Made by a program: the position numbers and the translations under genes. Below the pieces are notes generated by a model. That model made no database searches. It was not told the origin of the DNA and saw only the letters and a list, made by a program, of their open reading frames with translations. Below are positions 1 to 6,607 of a DNA stretch of 15,722 bases, one piece after another. Origin of the DNA: an uncultured Clostridia bacterium (GTDB lineage Bacteria; Bacillota; Clostridia; Oscillospirales; CAG-272); NCBI GenBank assembly GCA_937892405.1, contig CALAFS010000149.1:1-15722 (forward strand), written 5' to 3'. Every line of letters starts with the position of its first letter. Within the stretch, counting starts at the first letter, position 1.

Positions 1-623
1 CCCCCGCCCTCCCCGCCGAGAAAGGCGCGGGGCGGCTCTTTTTTCACCTCTTCCGAAAGGGTCGGATAGACGGAATTTTTGATATAAGGGGGATTGGAGA
101 GGATCGCGTCGAATCTGCCGTCCGCTACCCCCGCCGTCACATCGGCGACGAGGAAGTCGGCGCGGGAGGTGAGCCCCAGCCGCTCGGCATTCTTTTTTGC
201 CGTTTCGACGGCACCCGCCGAGATGTCGAGGAGCAGGGCGCGCGTCCCCGCCGTGTGCGCGAGCACCGACAGACCGACACAGCCGCTTCCCGTACACAGG
301 TCGGCAAAGTACGCGCCCTCCGGGAGCTCGGCGATCGCGACCTCGACGAGGAGCTCGGTGTCCTCCCTCGGAATCAGACAGTCAGGGGAGAGAAGGTAGG
401 TTTCCCTGTAAAAGCCCCATTCGCCGAGAAGATAGGCGAGCGGCTCATGCGCCGCACGGCGCTTGAGCGCTTCGCACAGCGCGGGGTCGTCCGAGGACGG
501 GTCGCGCCCGATCTGCTCGGAGAGGGGAATGTGTGCGAAGGCTTCAAAGAGCCGTCTCGCCTCATAGAGCGGTTCGGGGATCCCCGCGGCGCGCAGTCTT
601 TCCGCCGCCTCGCGGAGGGTCAC
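1..623 (-). CDS. prmC: PrmC, release factor glutamine N5-methyltransferase (3' end off window)
   Basis: PrmC (HemK) is a cytosolic SAM-dependent enzyme that methylates the glutamine of the GGQ motif in release factors RF1 and RF2. The 207 residues visible start at a GTG (623-621) that overlaps the stop codon of the preceding yqhQ gene as GTGA. They include an N-terminal helical domain (about 1-75), the family motif PREDTELLVE (85-94), a SAM-binding loop ADLCTGSGCVG (107-117), an acidic residue in the LLDIS strand (about 131-135), and the catalytic NPPYI (177-181). The gene continues past the left edge, so roughly the last quarter of the family's usual length of about 280 residues is missing. 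The overlap implies translational coupling to yqhQ. In Firmicutes prfA often lies next to prmC, and I would expect it just outside the window. Identity is secure from NPPY plus PRxDTE. Confidence 0.95.
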   Translation of the reverse strand, partial: MTLREAAERLRAAGIPEPLYEARRLFEAFAHIPLSEQIGRDPSSDDPALCEALKRRAAHEPLAYLLGEWGFYRETYLLSPDCLIPREDTELLVEVAIAELPEGAYFADLCTGSGCVGLSVLAHTAGTRALLLDISAGAVETAKKNAERLGLTSRADFLVADVTAGVADGRFDAILSNPPYIKNSVYPTLSEEVKKEPPRAFLGGEGG

Positions 624-1816
624 GCCCCGACTCCTTCGCCGTCGCTTTCTTCTTTGACGGGCATCTCTTCGACGATAGGGGTGCTTTGCGCGGAAGGGAC
701 TTCCGCCGCGACAGTGTTCTCCGCCGGCATGTCCTCGGCGTCGGTCGCCGTCATACCGTCATCCGCATCGGGGAGCACCTCTGCCGCGCCGTCCGCCGCC
801 GACTCTTCTGCTGTCGGCGCGGGCTTTGCTTCCCATGGACGCTCATGGTAGAAGTCGGCAAATTCGGGGAATTCGTCGCGCAGGGCGCATTTCAGAGAGG
901 TGATCGCCACCTCCAGCATGGAGAGGTCGGGTTCCTTGGTCGTCAGGCGCTGTACCCACAGTCCGGGCGCGGAGAGCGCGCGGGTCAGGGGATTTTCGTG
1001 CTTGCCGGCATACATGATGAACTCATATCCGATCCCGACGACGAGCGGCAGAATCAGAAGGCGGATCAGAACATAAAGAAGATTTGGAAGATCGGGGAAG
1101 ATCAGGCGGATAAAGAGCCCTGCGAAAATGCCGATCAGAATCATGAAGAACATAAAGCTCGTGCCGCACCGCGGGTGAAAGCGCGTGTAATTCTTCGCGT
1201 TCTCGGGGGTCAGCTCGGTTCCCGATTCAAAGCAGGCGATCGACTTGTGCTCCGCCCCGTGGTACATGAAGACGCGGCGGATCTCCGGCATGAGGGAGAC
1301 AAGCCACAGGTAGAGAAGGAAGATCCCGATTTTCATGACTCCCTCGAGCACCGCACGCCATGCGCCGAGCGCACCGCCCACCGCGCCGTCGAGCAGTCCC
1401 GCGAGAAAGGTCGGGAGCCAGAGGAAGAGAAAGAGCGCGAGCGCCACGCCGAGCACGGCACCCACGACCGTCACCACCTCGGTGACACCGATGCCGAAAT
1501 GCTTTTTGAGCCACTTTTCAAAGCGCCCTTCTTCCTCCTCGAGTCCCATCGCGTCCGCCGAGACCGACATCGTTTTGAAGCTGAGCTTCATCATCTCGAC
1601 GAAGTTGATGATCCCGCGCAGAATCGGGAAGTTTAAGATTTTGTGCTTTTTTCTGACAGAGACAAAGCTGTCGTCATAGACGGCGAGCGTCCCGTCCTCT
1701 TTGCGGCAGGTCGTCACGGTGTGTTCGCCCGCCTTCATCATTACGCCCTCGAGCACCGCCTGTCCGCCGACGCGGTTACAGCGCTCCGGGCATTTTCCGT
1801 CACTGTATTTTTTCAA
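620..1816 (-). CDS. yqhQ: YqhQ-like DUF1385 multi-pass membrane protein
   Basis: This 398-residue protein has the hallmark start of the DUF1385 (YqhQ, COG3872) family, VGGQAVLEGVMM at residues 16-27. It also carries the conserved histidine/cysteine segment YHGAEHKSIACFE (185-197) and FHPRCGTSFMF (213-223). The HxxEH and HPRC residues look like metal ligands, and the family has been labelled a predicted metal-dependent enzyme, but no reaction is established. About four hydrophobic segments are visible, near 112-142, 152-176, 218-240 and 246-270. The last 70 residues are an Ala/Glu/Asp-rich, probably disordered tail. The start is a TTG (1816-1814) placed 8 bases after AGGAGA, which decides it over downstream ATGs. 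It is co-transcribed with prmC, a linkage seen in many Firmicutes. What it does for translation termination or the envelope is unknown. Confidence 0.9.
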   Translation of the reverse strand: MKKYSDGKCPERCNRVGGQAVLEGVMMKAGEHTVTTCRKEDGTLAVYDDSFVSVRKKHKILNFPILRGIINFVEMMKLSFKTMSVSADAMGLEEEEGRFEKWLKKHFGIGVTEVVTVVGAVLGVALALFLFLWLPTFLAGLLDGAVGGALGAWRAVLEGVMKIGIFLLYLWLVSLMPEIRRVFMYHGAEHKSIACFESGTELTPENAKNYTRFHPRCGTSFMFFMILIGIFAGLFIRLIFPDLPNLLYVLIRLLILPLVVGIGYEFIMYAGKHENPLTRALSAPGLWVQRLTTKEPDLSMLEVAITSLKCALRDEFPEFADFYHERPWEAKPAPTAEESAADGAAEVLPDADDGMTATDAEDMPAENTVAAEVPSAQSTPIVEEMPVKEESDGEGVGA

Positions 1817-1846
1817 AGATAGTTTCTCCTTCTTTTAATCAATGAG

Positions 1847-1857
1847 ATTATACCATA
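1847..1857 (-). promoter_or_regulatory. Extended -10 promoter for yqhQ-prmC
   Basis: On the minus strand TATAAT (1852-1847) is preceded by TGG, giving an extended -10 element. The -35 position 17 bases upstream (1875-1870, TTTATT) is a poor match, as is usual when TGn is present. It is about 30 bases upstream of the TTG start. Confidence 0.6.
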
Positions 1858-1904
1858 GAAAAGAGGGAAAATAAATACTTTTTGCGAAAATTCACAATTT
1901 TTAT

Positions 1905-1933
1905 TTGACAGGCGGGCGCACACGCGTTATAAT
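1905..1933 (+). promoter_or_regulatory. Consensus sigma-A promoter for manA
   Basis: TTGACA (1905-1910), a 17-base spacer and TATAAT (1928-1933) form an exact-consensus housekeeping promoter. The start codon of manA follows 26 bases later. It is divergent from the yqhQ promoter. Confidence 0.9.
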
Positions 1934-1959
1934 TAAAGAAAAACGAAAAGAGAAAACCG

Positions 1960-2895
1960 ATGCCCGCCTATCGTCTGACCCCCTCTTTGCATACCACCCC
2001 GTGGGGAGGCGACCGCCTCCGCACTTACGGAAAAGATCCTGCCGTTCCCACCCTCGGCGAGAGCTGGGAGCTCTCCTTCGTCCCGGGGGCGGAGTCTCGC
2101 CTCGACGACGGGCGGAAGATCTCCGACGCCTTCGGAAAAGAGGCGTACGGCACCCGCGCCGCGGACATGCCCTTCTTTCCCGTTCTGACGAAATTCATCG
2201 ACGCCGCCCGCGATCTCTCGGTGCAGGTACACCCCTCGGACGCTTACGCCCTCGCACACGAGGGGCAGTACGGCAAGTGCGAGATGTGGTATATCCTCGA
2301 CGCCGCAAAGGACGCGGGGATTTATCTCGGACTGTCGGAAAAGACGGATGCCGAGACCCTCCGCCACGCGGCACTTGACGGCACGGCACAGCACCTTCTC
2401 CGCTTCTTCCCCGTGAAGGCGGGGGAGAGCTATCTCATTCCCCCGGGGACGATCCACGCGATCGGCGCGGGCGTCGTTCTCTTTGAGATTCAGGAGAACA
2501 GCACGCTGACCTATCGCCTCTATGACTACGGACGCCCCGGCACGGACGGGAAGCCGCGCGAGCTCCATCTCGAAAAGGCACTTGCCGTCGCGACGCTTGA
2601 CCGCTATACCAAGGCGGAGAATTCTTCCTCCGACCCCACCCTGATCGGACTGACTCCCTACTTTGAGACACATGTTTACAAACTTAACTTTACAAAACGG
2701 GAGCTTTTTGTGGATAAAACCTCCTTTCTGTCTCTGACCGTGACCGAGGGAGAGGGAAGGATCGACGGGCAGATTTCCAAGAAAGGTGATACTTTTTTCC
2801 TCCCCGCGAACAGCGGGCGTGTGACGGCGGAGGGGAAGATGACCCTTGTCGCCGTCTCCCTGCCCGAGAGAGAAAAAACAGAAGCTCCGTCCTGA
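1960..2895 (+). CDS. manA: Type I mannose-6-phosphate isomerase
   Basis: This zinc-dependent enzyme interconverts mannose-6-phosphate and fructose-6-phosphate, linking mannose use to glycolysis and supplying mannose-6-phosphate for glycan synthesis. At 311 residues it matches the short Bacillus-type class rather than the longer enterobacterial one. The expected zinc ligands are all present: Q89 and H91 in LSVQVHPSD, E108 in KCEMWYIL, and H166 in PPGTIHAIGAG. The active-site arginine sits in the LTYRLYDYGR segment (about 183-192). The N-terminal motif TPWGGDRL (13-20) and ESWELS (34-39) are also typical. It starts at ATG 1960 behind an exact-consensus promoter but with only a weak purine-rich ribosome site (AAAAGAGAAAA). 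The next gene begins 57 bases downstream with no clear terminator between them, so read-through is possible. Confidence 0.93.
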   Translation: MPAYRLTPSLHTTPWGGDRLRTYGKDPAVPTLGESWELSFVPGAESRLDDGRKISDAFGKEAYGTRAADMPFFPVLTKFIDAARDLSVQVHPSDAYALAHEGQYGKCEMWYILDAAKDAGIYLGLSEKTDAETLRHAALDGTAQHLLRFFPVKAGESYLIPPGTIHAIGAGVVLFEIQENSTLTYRLYDYGRPGTDGKPRELHLEKALAVATLDRYTKAENSSSDPTLIGLTPYFETHVYKLNFTKRELFVDKTSFLSLTVTEGEGRIDGQISKKGDTFFLPANSGRVTAEGKMTLVAVSLPEREKTEAPS

Positions 2896-2915
2896 ATAAA
2901 ACCGCCCCGTCGGGT

Positions 2916-2921
2916 TATACT
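2916..2921 (+). promoter_or_regulatory. Possible -10 element upstream of the CotF-like gene
   Basis: TATACT lies 31 bases before the ATG at 2953. No good sigma-A -35 box sits 16-18 bases upstream (TGAATA at 17). I do not see clear sporulation sigma E, G or K boxes either, so expression could come partly from manA read-through. Confidence 0.35.
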
Positions 2922-2952
2922 GACCGTGAAAATCATTCACGGAGGTAAAAAC

Positions 2953-3411
2953 ATGAACCTGACGCAAAAAGAAACCGAACTTCTGAAAGACTTAAAATCC
3001 CAAGAGGAACTCTGCATCGAAAAGTACGGAAAGTACGGTGCGGACGCCTGCGACGGCGCGCTGAAGAATCTCTTTTCTTCGATCCGCTCCACCGAGCAGA
3101 GCCATCTTCAGACGGTGGAAAAGATCCTGAGAGGGGAAGAGGTCACCTCCCCCGCGGCGCCGAGCGCCGTCAGCCAGACCTACGAGGGTGCCCCCTCCTC
3201 CTGCAGTGTGACGGAAAAACAGAACGACGCCTACCTCTGCCGCGACGCTCTCGCGATGGAAAAGCATGTTTCCTCGCTCTACGATGTGAGTATCTTCGAG
3301 TTTTCCGACCCCGTCCTGCGCGACACCCTGAACCATATTCAGAAGGAAGAGCAGAACCACGGGCAGCAGCTCTACGAATACCTCGCGAAGAACAATATGT
3401 ATAACGCCTGA
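2953..3411 (+). CDS. CotF-like ferritin-fold spore coat protein
   Basis: This is a 152-residue protein of the Coat_F (ferritin-like) type. The C-terminal part, RDALAMEKHVSSLYD (97-111) followed by DTLNHIQKEEQNHGQQLYEYL (124-144), is the part I recognise from Bacillus CotF and related clostridial coat proteins. The fold looks like a four-helix bundle with the helix pairs joined by a Pro/Ser/Ala-rich linker (about 65-88). Each pair carries an ExxH motif (E48-H51 and E133-H136) and another glutamate (E23 or E19, and E103), which is the ligand pattern of a di-metal ferritin-like site. The start chosen is ATG 2953, six bases after GGAGGT (2941-2946); the in-frame ATG at 2926 lies upstream of that site and is unlikely. 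A role in the spore coat or in metal or peroxide handling is inference from the family. Confidence 0.75.
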   Translation: MNLTQKETELLKDLKSQEELCIEKYGKYGADACDGALKNLFSSIRSTEQSHLQTVEKILRGEEVTSPAAPSAVSQTYEGAPSSCSVTEKQNDAYLCRDALAMEKHVSSLYDVSIFEFSDPVLRDTLNHIQKEEQNHGQQLYEYLAKNNMYNA

Positions 3412-3430
3412 ATTTTTACTTTCCGCAAAA

Positions 3431-3460
3431 GGCGGGGGTGTCGCATGCGACACCCCCGCC
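3431..3460. repeat. 30-bp perfect GC-rich palindrome (terminator-like)
   Basis: Fifteen bases, GGCGGGGGTGTCGCA, are followed immediately by their exact reverse complement, with an SphI-like GCATGC centre. An outer CCGCA (3423-3427) pairs with TGCGG (3465-3469). It lies 20 bases after the CotF-like stop codon, where a terminator is expected. Unlike the other terminators in this window it has no U-tract on either strand and no loop bases, so intrinsic termination is uncertain. Confidence 0.6.
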
Positions 3461-3500
3461 TTCCTGCGGCTACAATTCTCCATGCGGCGAGAATCTTTCA

Positions 3501-3529
3501 TTGCCTTGGAGACGAAAGCGTGATAGAAT
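3501..3529 (+). promoter_or_regulatory. Sigma-A-like promoter for the GH42-like gene
   Basis: TTGCCT (3501-3506), 17 bases, then TAGAAT (3524-3529). These match 4 of 6 and 5 of 6 consensus positions. The element lies downstream of the palindrome and 41 bases before ATG 3571. Confidence 0.65.
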
Positions 3530-3570
3530 AAGATATCCTCGCGCCATGCGCGATTTTACAGGAGATGACT

Positions 3571-5472
3571 ATGTACCGCACTTCCGTCCCCGTGATGATC
3601 CGTCCGGATTTTGATAAAGAAGGCACGCTCGAAGCGCTCAGACGCTCGCATGCCGATACCGTCTTTCTCGTTCTGACGCGCAAGATGGAATATCGCTTCT
3701 CCCCCGAGGAGGACCTCGCCATGGTGCGGGATCTGATCCCGTATTATGAAAAGGAAGGCTTCACCGTCGGCATCTGGATCGGCGAGAGCATGGGGCATGA
3801 CTGGGGCACTCCGGGACCCTATACCCCCCTTGTCCTTCAGGACGGCACCCCTCTTCACGCGGCGTATTGTCCCCTTGACGAAAACTTTTCGCGCGACATC
3901 TGCCGCTGGGTCGGAAAGATCGCGTCCCTCGGGGCAAAGCTTCTGCTGATCGACGACGACTTCCGCCTTACCCGCGGCACCTACGGCATGACCTGCTTTT
4001 GCGAGCGGCACCGCCGCGCCTTTGCGAAGATGTGCGGCATGACGACCCTTCCCACCGTCACCGAGGTGCGCGACCTCGTCTATACGGGGAAGGCGAGCCG
4101 CTATCGCGACGCGTGGCTCACCCTTTCCGGGGACACCCTGCGTAACTTCGCGCGAAAGATCCGCGCCGCGGTTGACGAGGTCGATCCGAAGATCACGGTC
4201 GGCTTCTGCGGCTGTCTTTCCACATGGGATCTCGACGGCGTCGAGAGCGCCGAGCTCGCAGAGATTTTCGCCGGGGAGGGAAATAAGCCCTTTCTCCGCC
4301 TGATCGGCGCCCCCTATTGGATCGCGATGAACCCCCCGGACAGAAAGTTTCATGATGTCATCGACTTCGAGCGCATGCAGGCGCACCATGTCAAAGACCG
4401 CGGCATGACCGTCCTCTCGGAGGGGGACAGCTATCCTCGCCCGCGCTATGCCGTGCCGGCTTCTTACCTTGAGGGCTTTGACACCCTTCTTCATGCCGAC
4501 GGCAACCTGGACGGCATTCATAAATATACGGTAGACTATTACGCAAGCCCCATGTACGAGAGCGGCTATTACCGTGCGGCGGAGGAGAACCGCCCGACGC
4601 ATGAGGCGATCGACCGCCTCTTCGGCGGAAAGCGGGCGGTCGGCATCCGCCACCCCGCGATCATGCACACCCTCCGCGACGCCGAGCTGCCCGCGACCTT
4701 CGAGACACCGGGCTACGGAATGAATGACGGCGCCTGCTTTGTCGGTTCCTGCTCTCTGCCGCTCACCTTTGAGGCGGACGGCGGCGACTGCCCCTATGTC
4801 GTCTTCGGCGAGGAGGCAAGGCATGTGTCCCGGGACCTTCTGAAAAACGGCGCGATCATAAACCTCACCGCCGCGAAAATTCTCGAAGAACGGGGGATTG
4901 ACACGGGACTTGCCGCCGTCGGCGCTCCTCTTCTTCTCCCCGTGGAACACTTTCTCGCGAGCGGTGAGTCGGTCTTTCTCTTCGGCGGTACCAAATGGCG
5001 CACAACGCCGAAGGCGGGCGCCACGGTCGAGAGCGACTTCGTCGATGCCGACGGCACCCGCGTGAGCGGTACCTTCTCCTATACGAACGCCGAGGGCATG
5101 TCCTTTCTCGTCCTCCCCTTCACGGTGAAGCGGGTCGGCGACCGCAGGGAAGAGTCGGTCATCGGTATTTACGAGAGCTACGAGAGACAGAAGCAGGTCG
5201 CCGCCTTTGCCGCGCGTCTCGGACGCCCCGTCCCCGCCGTCTGTCCGGGATACCCCGATCTTTACCTCCTCTGTAAGGACGGGGGAGAGCGCCGCACCGT
5301 CGGACTCTGGAACTTCTTCGCCGATACGGCACGCACCCCGCGCGTCACCCTGTCAAAGACGCCGAAAAGAATTACGGGCACCATCCGCTGTACCGCCACG
5401 ATTGACGGCGACACCGTCACCCTCTCGGATATTCTCCCGCATGCCATGGCGGCGTTTGAGGTAGAATTCTGA
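3571..5472 (+). CDS. GH42-like glycoside hydrolase candidate, cytosolic
   Basis: I recognise this 633-residue protein only at fold level. The first 350 or so residues look like a TIM barrel of the GH42 beta-galactosidase type. Strands end in VFLVLTR (31-37), VGIWIGES (66-73), KLLLIDDDF (123-131), ITVGFCGC (208-215) and MTVLSEGDSYPRPRY (279-293). D128-D130 in the IDDD segment and E284 in LSEGD are the best guesses for catalytic acid and nucleophile, and CFCERHRRAF (142-151) follows the fourth strand. Residues about 370-500 resemble the glutamine-amidotransferase-like trimerisation domain of GH42, and the C-terminus is beta-rich. There is no signal peptide, so it would act on an imported sugar. 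The start is ATG 3571, seven bases after AGGAG; the ATG at 3565 abuts the ribosome site. It is a monocistronic unit between a palindrome and a strong terminator. The substrate is unknown. Confidence 0.6.
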   Translation: MYRTSVPVMIRPDFDKEGTLEALRRSHADTVFLVLTRKMEYRFSPEEDLAMVRDLIPYYEKEGFTVGIWIGESMGHDWGTPGPYTPLVLQDGTPLHAAYCPLDENFSRDICRWVGKIASLGAKLLLIDDDFRLTRGTYGMTCFCERHRRAFAKMCGMTTLPTVTEVRDLVYTGKASRYRDAWLTLSGDTLRNFARKIRAAVDEVDPKITVGFCGCLSTWDLDGVESAELAEIFAGEGNKPFLRLIGAPYWIAMNPPDRKFHDVIDFERMQAHHVKDRGMTVLSEGDSYPRPRYAVPASYLEGFDTLLHADGNLDGIHKYTVDYYASPMYESGYYRAAEENRPTHEAIDRLFGGKRAVGIRHPAIMHTLRDAELPATFETPGYGMNDGACFVGSCSLPLTFEADGGDCPYVVFGEEARHVSRDLLKNGAIINLTAAKILEERGIDTGLAAVGAPLLLPVEHFLASGESVFLFGGTKWRTTPKAGATVESDFVDADGTRVSGTFSYTNAEGMSFLVLPFTVKRVGDRREESVIGIYESYERQKQVAAFAARLGRPVPAVCPGYPDLYLLCKDGGERRTVGLWNFFADTARTPRVTLSKTPKRITGTIRCTATIDGDTVTLSDILPHAMAAFEVEF

Positions 5473-5489
5473 TCTGTATTTTCAAAAGA

Positions 5490-5535
5490 AAAACCGCGCC
5501 GATTCTCCGTATATCCGGAGAATCGGCGCGGTTTT
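5490..5535. terminator. Bidirectional intrinsic terminator, 20-bp stem
   Basis: A perfect 20-bp stem (5490-5509 with 5516-5535) encloses a 6-base loop. It is flanked by an A-tract on the left and a T-tract on the right, so it can stop transcripts from both the GH42-like gene and the convergent DUF308 gene. Confidence 0.93.
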
Positions 5536-5548
5536 TGTAAACAAAGGT

Positions 5549-6160
5549 TTATTTTTCTTCCTTTTCTTCGGCAGGAAGAGCCTCTTTTTCCGTATCTTTC
5601 GCCGATACCGTCTTCCACTTTGAGAGATAAAAAGGCGTCAGTAGATTGGCGACACCGTCAAGGACAAGGAGCGCGCCGAGCAGATATGCGAGCCATGTAC
5701 GATCCTCGATACGGAAGCGGATCAGGGAGAACCCGCCTGCGATTAAAAGCAGCGCGAGCACGAGGAGCACCCACCAGAGGGAGGAGCGGAAGCGCTTTGC
5801 CAGCACGGTCGACTGGAGCTTGAAGGACGCGTCGACGATCAGAATCAGACCGAACGCGGCGACGATCGACGCGACGGCGCTTTCTCTGCCGATCAGCGCC
5901 GCGACTCCGGCGAGCAGAGCAATCACCGCGAAGAGAATCCGGAAGAAGAAATTCACCCCCCGTTTCTCCTTCGAGAGGGTCAGCACGGCGAATACCGCAG
6001 AGAAGAGAATTACCGTGACGCCGATGGCGATCGCGAGGTAGTCGAGCGAGTCCGCGGAAAAACCGAAGAACGCCGCGGCAACCGCAATGTCAAAAAGAAA
6101 GAATAGTAGGTATCCGTAAGAAAAGGTCTTCACCTTGTGAAAAAATCCGTTCGTTTTCAT
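5549..6160 (-). CDS. DUF308 (HdeD-type) multi-pass membrane protein
   Basis: This 203-residue, very hydrophobic protein has about six membrane segments, near residues 14-33, 40-62, 71-91, 96-114, 127-147 and 156-174. The final one, YLLGALLVLDGVANLL (159-174), is the DUF308/HdeD-type repeat and resembles FGLILIVDASFKL (103-115), consistent with an internal duplication. The C-terminal 20 residues are charged (KEALPAEEKEEK). HdeD in enterobacteria is linked to acid resistance, but the clostridial relatives have no settled function. The start ATG (6160-6158) has GGAGG five bases upstream. The reading frame stays open upstream to 6475, but that stretch is a dispersed repeat and not part of the protein. 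Transcription starts from a consensus promoter nearly 300 bases upstream, leaving a long structured leader. Confidence 0.8.
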   Translation of the reverse strand: MKTNGFFHKVKTFSYGYLLFFLFDIAVAAAFFGFSADSLDYLAIAIGVTVILFSAVFAVLTLSKEKRGVNFFFRILFAVIALLAGVAALIGRESAVASIVAAFGLILIVDASFKLQSTVLAKRFRSSLWWVLLVLALLLIAGGFSLIRFRIEDRTWLAYLLGALLVLDGVANLLTPFYLSKWKTVSAKDTEKEALPAEEKEEK

Positions 6161-6225
6161 AAAATCCTCCGTTCCGCCGCCCCGCGGCAAACCTGCGATC
6201 GGACAAAAACCGTAATTACGGGGTG

Positions 6226-6409
6226 CCCGCACGCCGTAGGGGCGACCGTCGGTCGCCCGCCTCGCCGCCACCATCGCCATGTTGTAAACGAGGCTTGTAC
6301 GCCGAGCCCCCATGTAGGGGTCGGCGCCCCCGACGACCCGCACGCCGTGCTTTCCGAAAACGCCTCTTCGAGACACTTTCGTCATGTCGCAGAAGAGGCT
6401 TGTACGCCG
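6226..6409. repeat. Two tandem copies of a hairpin-bearing dispersed repeat
   Basis: A 12-mer CCCGCACGCCGT occurs at 6226-6237 and 6337-6348. A 15-mer GAGGCTTGTACGCCG occurs at 6290-6304 and 6395-6409. The offsets are 111 and 105 bases, so two diverged units of about 105-110 bp lie head to tail. A GTAGGGG start leads into an inverted repeat in each spacer: GGGCGACC-GTC-GGTCGCCC at 6240-6258, and a weaker one at 6318-6339. Such GTAGGGGCG hairpins are familiar to me as REP-like interspersed repeats in clostridial genomes. Both copies fall within the DUF308 leader transcript. The minus frame stays open through them, which could produce false protein annotations. Confidence 0.75.
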
Positions 6410-6446
6410 CCGTATGGCAATACCTTCCTGTTTCGTCCGTATCCTT

Positions 6447-6475
6447 ATTATACACCCCCGCGCACATTTTGTCAA
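6447..6475 (-). promoter_or_regulatory. Exact-consensus promoter for the DUF308 gene
   Basis: On the minus strand TTGACA (6475-6470), 17 bases, then TATAAT (6452-6447). The predicted transcript start is near 6440, giving a leader of about 280 bases that contains the tandem repeat. Apart from the repeat I see no gene between 6161 and 6607. Confidence 0.9.
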
Positions 6476-6540
6476 TGGATAGGATGTGACGGTACTTTTT
6501 CCCGTATTTTACGAAAAAATGACAAAATCTTGTTTTCGGA

Positions 6541-6569
6541 TTGACTTTTCGCGCGTGGCGCGCTATACT
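6541..6569 (+). promoter_or_regulatory. Sigma-A promoter for the MATE transporter
   Basis: TTGACT (6541-6546), 17 bases, TATACT (6564-6569). The spacer holds a small inverted repeat GCGCG-TGG-CGCGC (6551-6563) ending right at the -10. It could be an operator, but I cannot name a binder. Confidence 0.8.
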
Positions 6570-6607
6570 AAATATACCTCGCATCGAAAAGCCGAAAAGG
6601 AGAAATC

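Noticed and set aside
3556..4950. 464-codon open frame on the minus strand inside the GH42-like gene
   Set aside because: It lies opposite a well-formed gene in GC-rich DNA, has a composition typical of an antisense shadow (many Arg, Ala, His, Asp) and no ribosome site or recognisable motif.
6226..6409. CRISPR array
   Set aside because: There are only two diverged units with unequal matching segments and internal hairpins, and no cas genes or regular spacers.
5549..6475. 308-residue reading of the DUF308 gene starting at 6475
   Set aside because: The first 105 codons run through the tandem dispersed repeat and the promoter itself; a GGAGG site places the real start at 6160.
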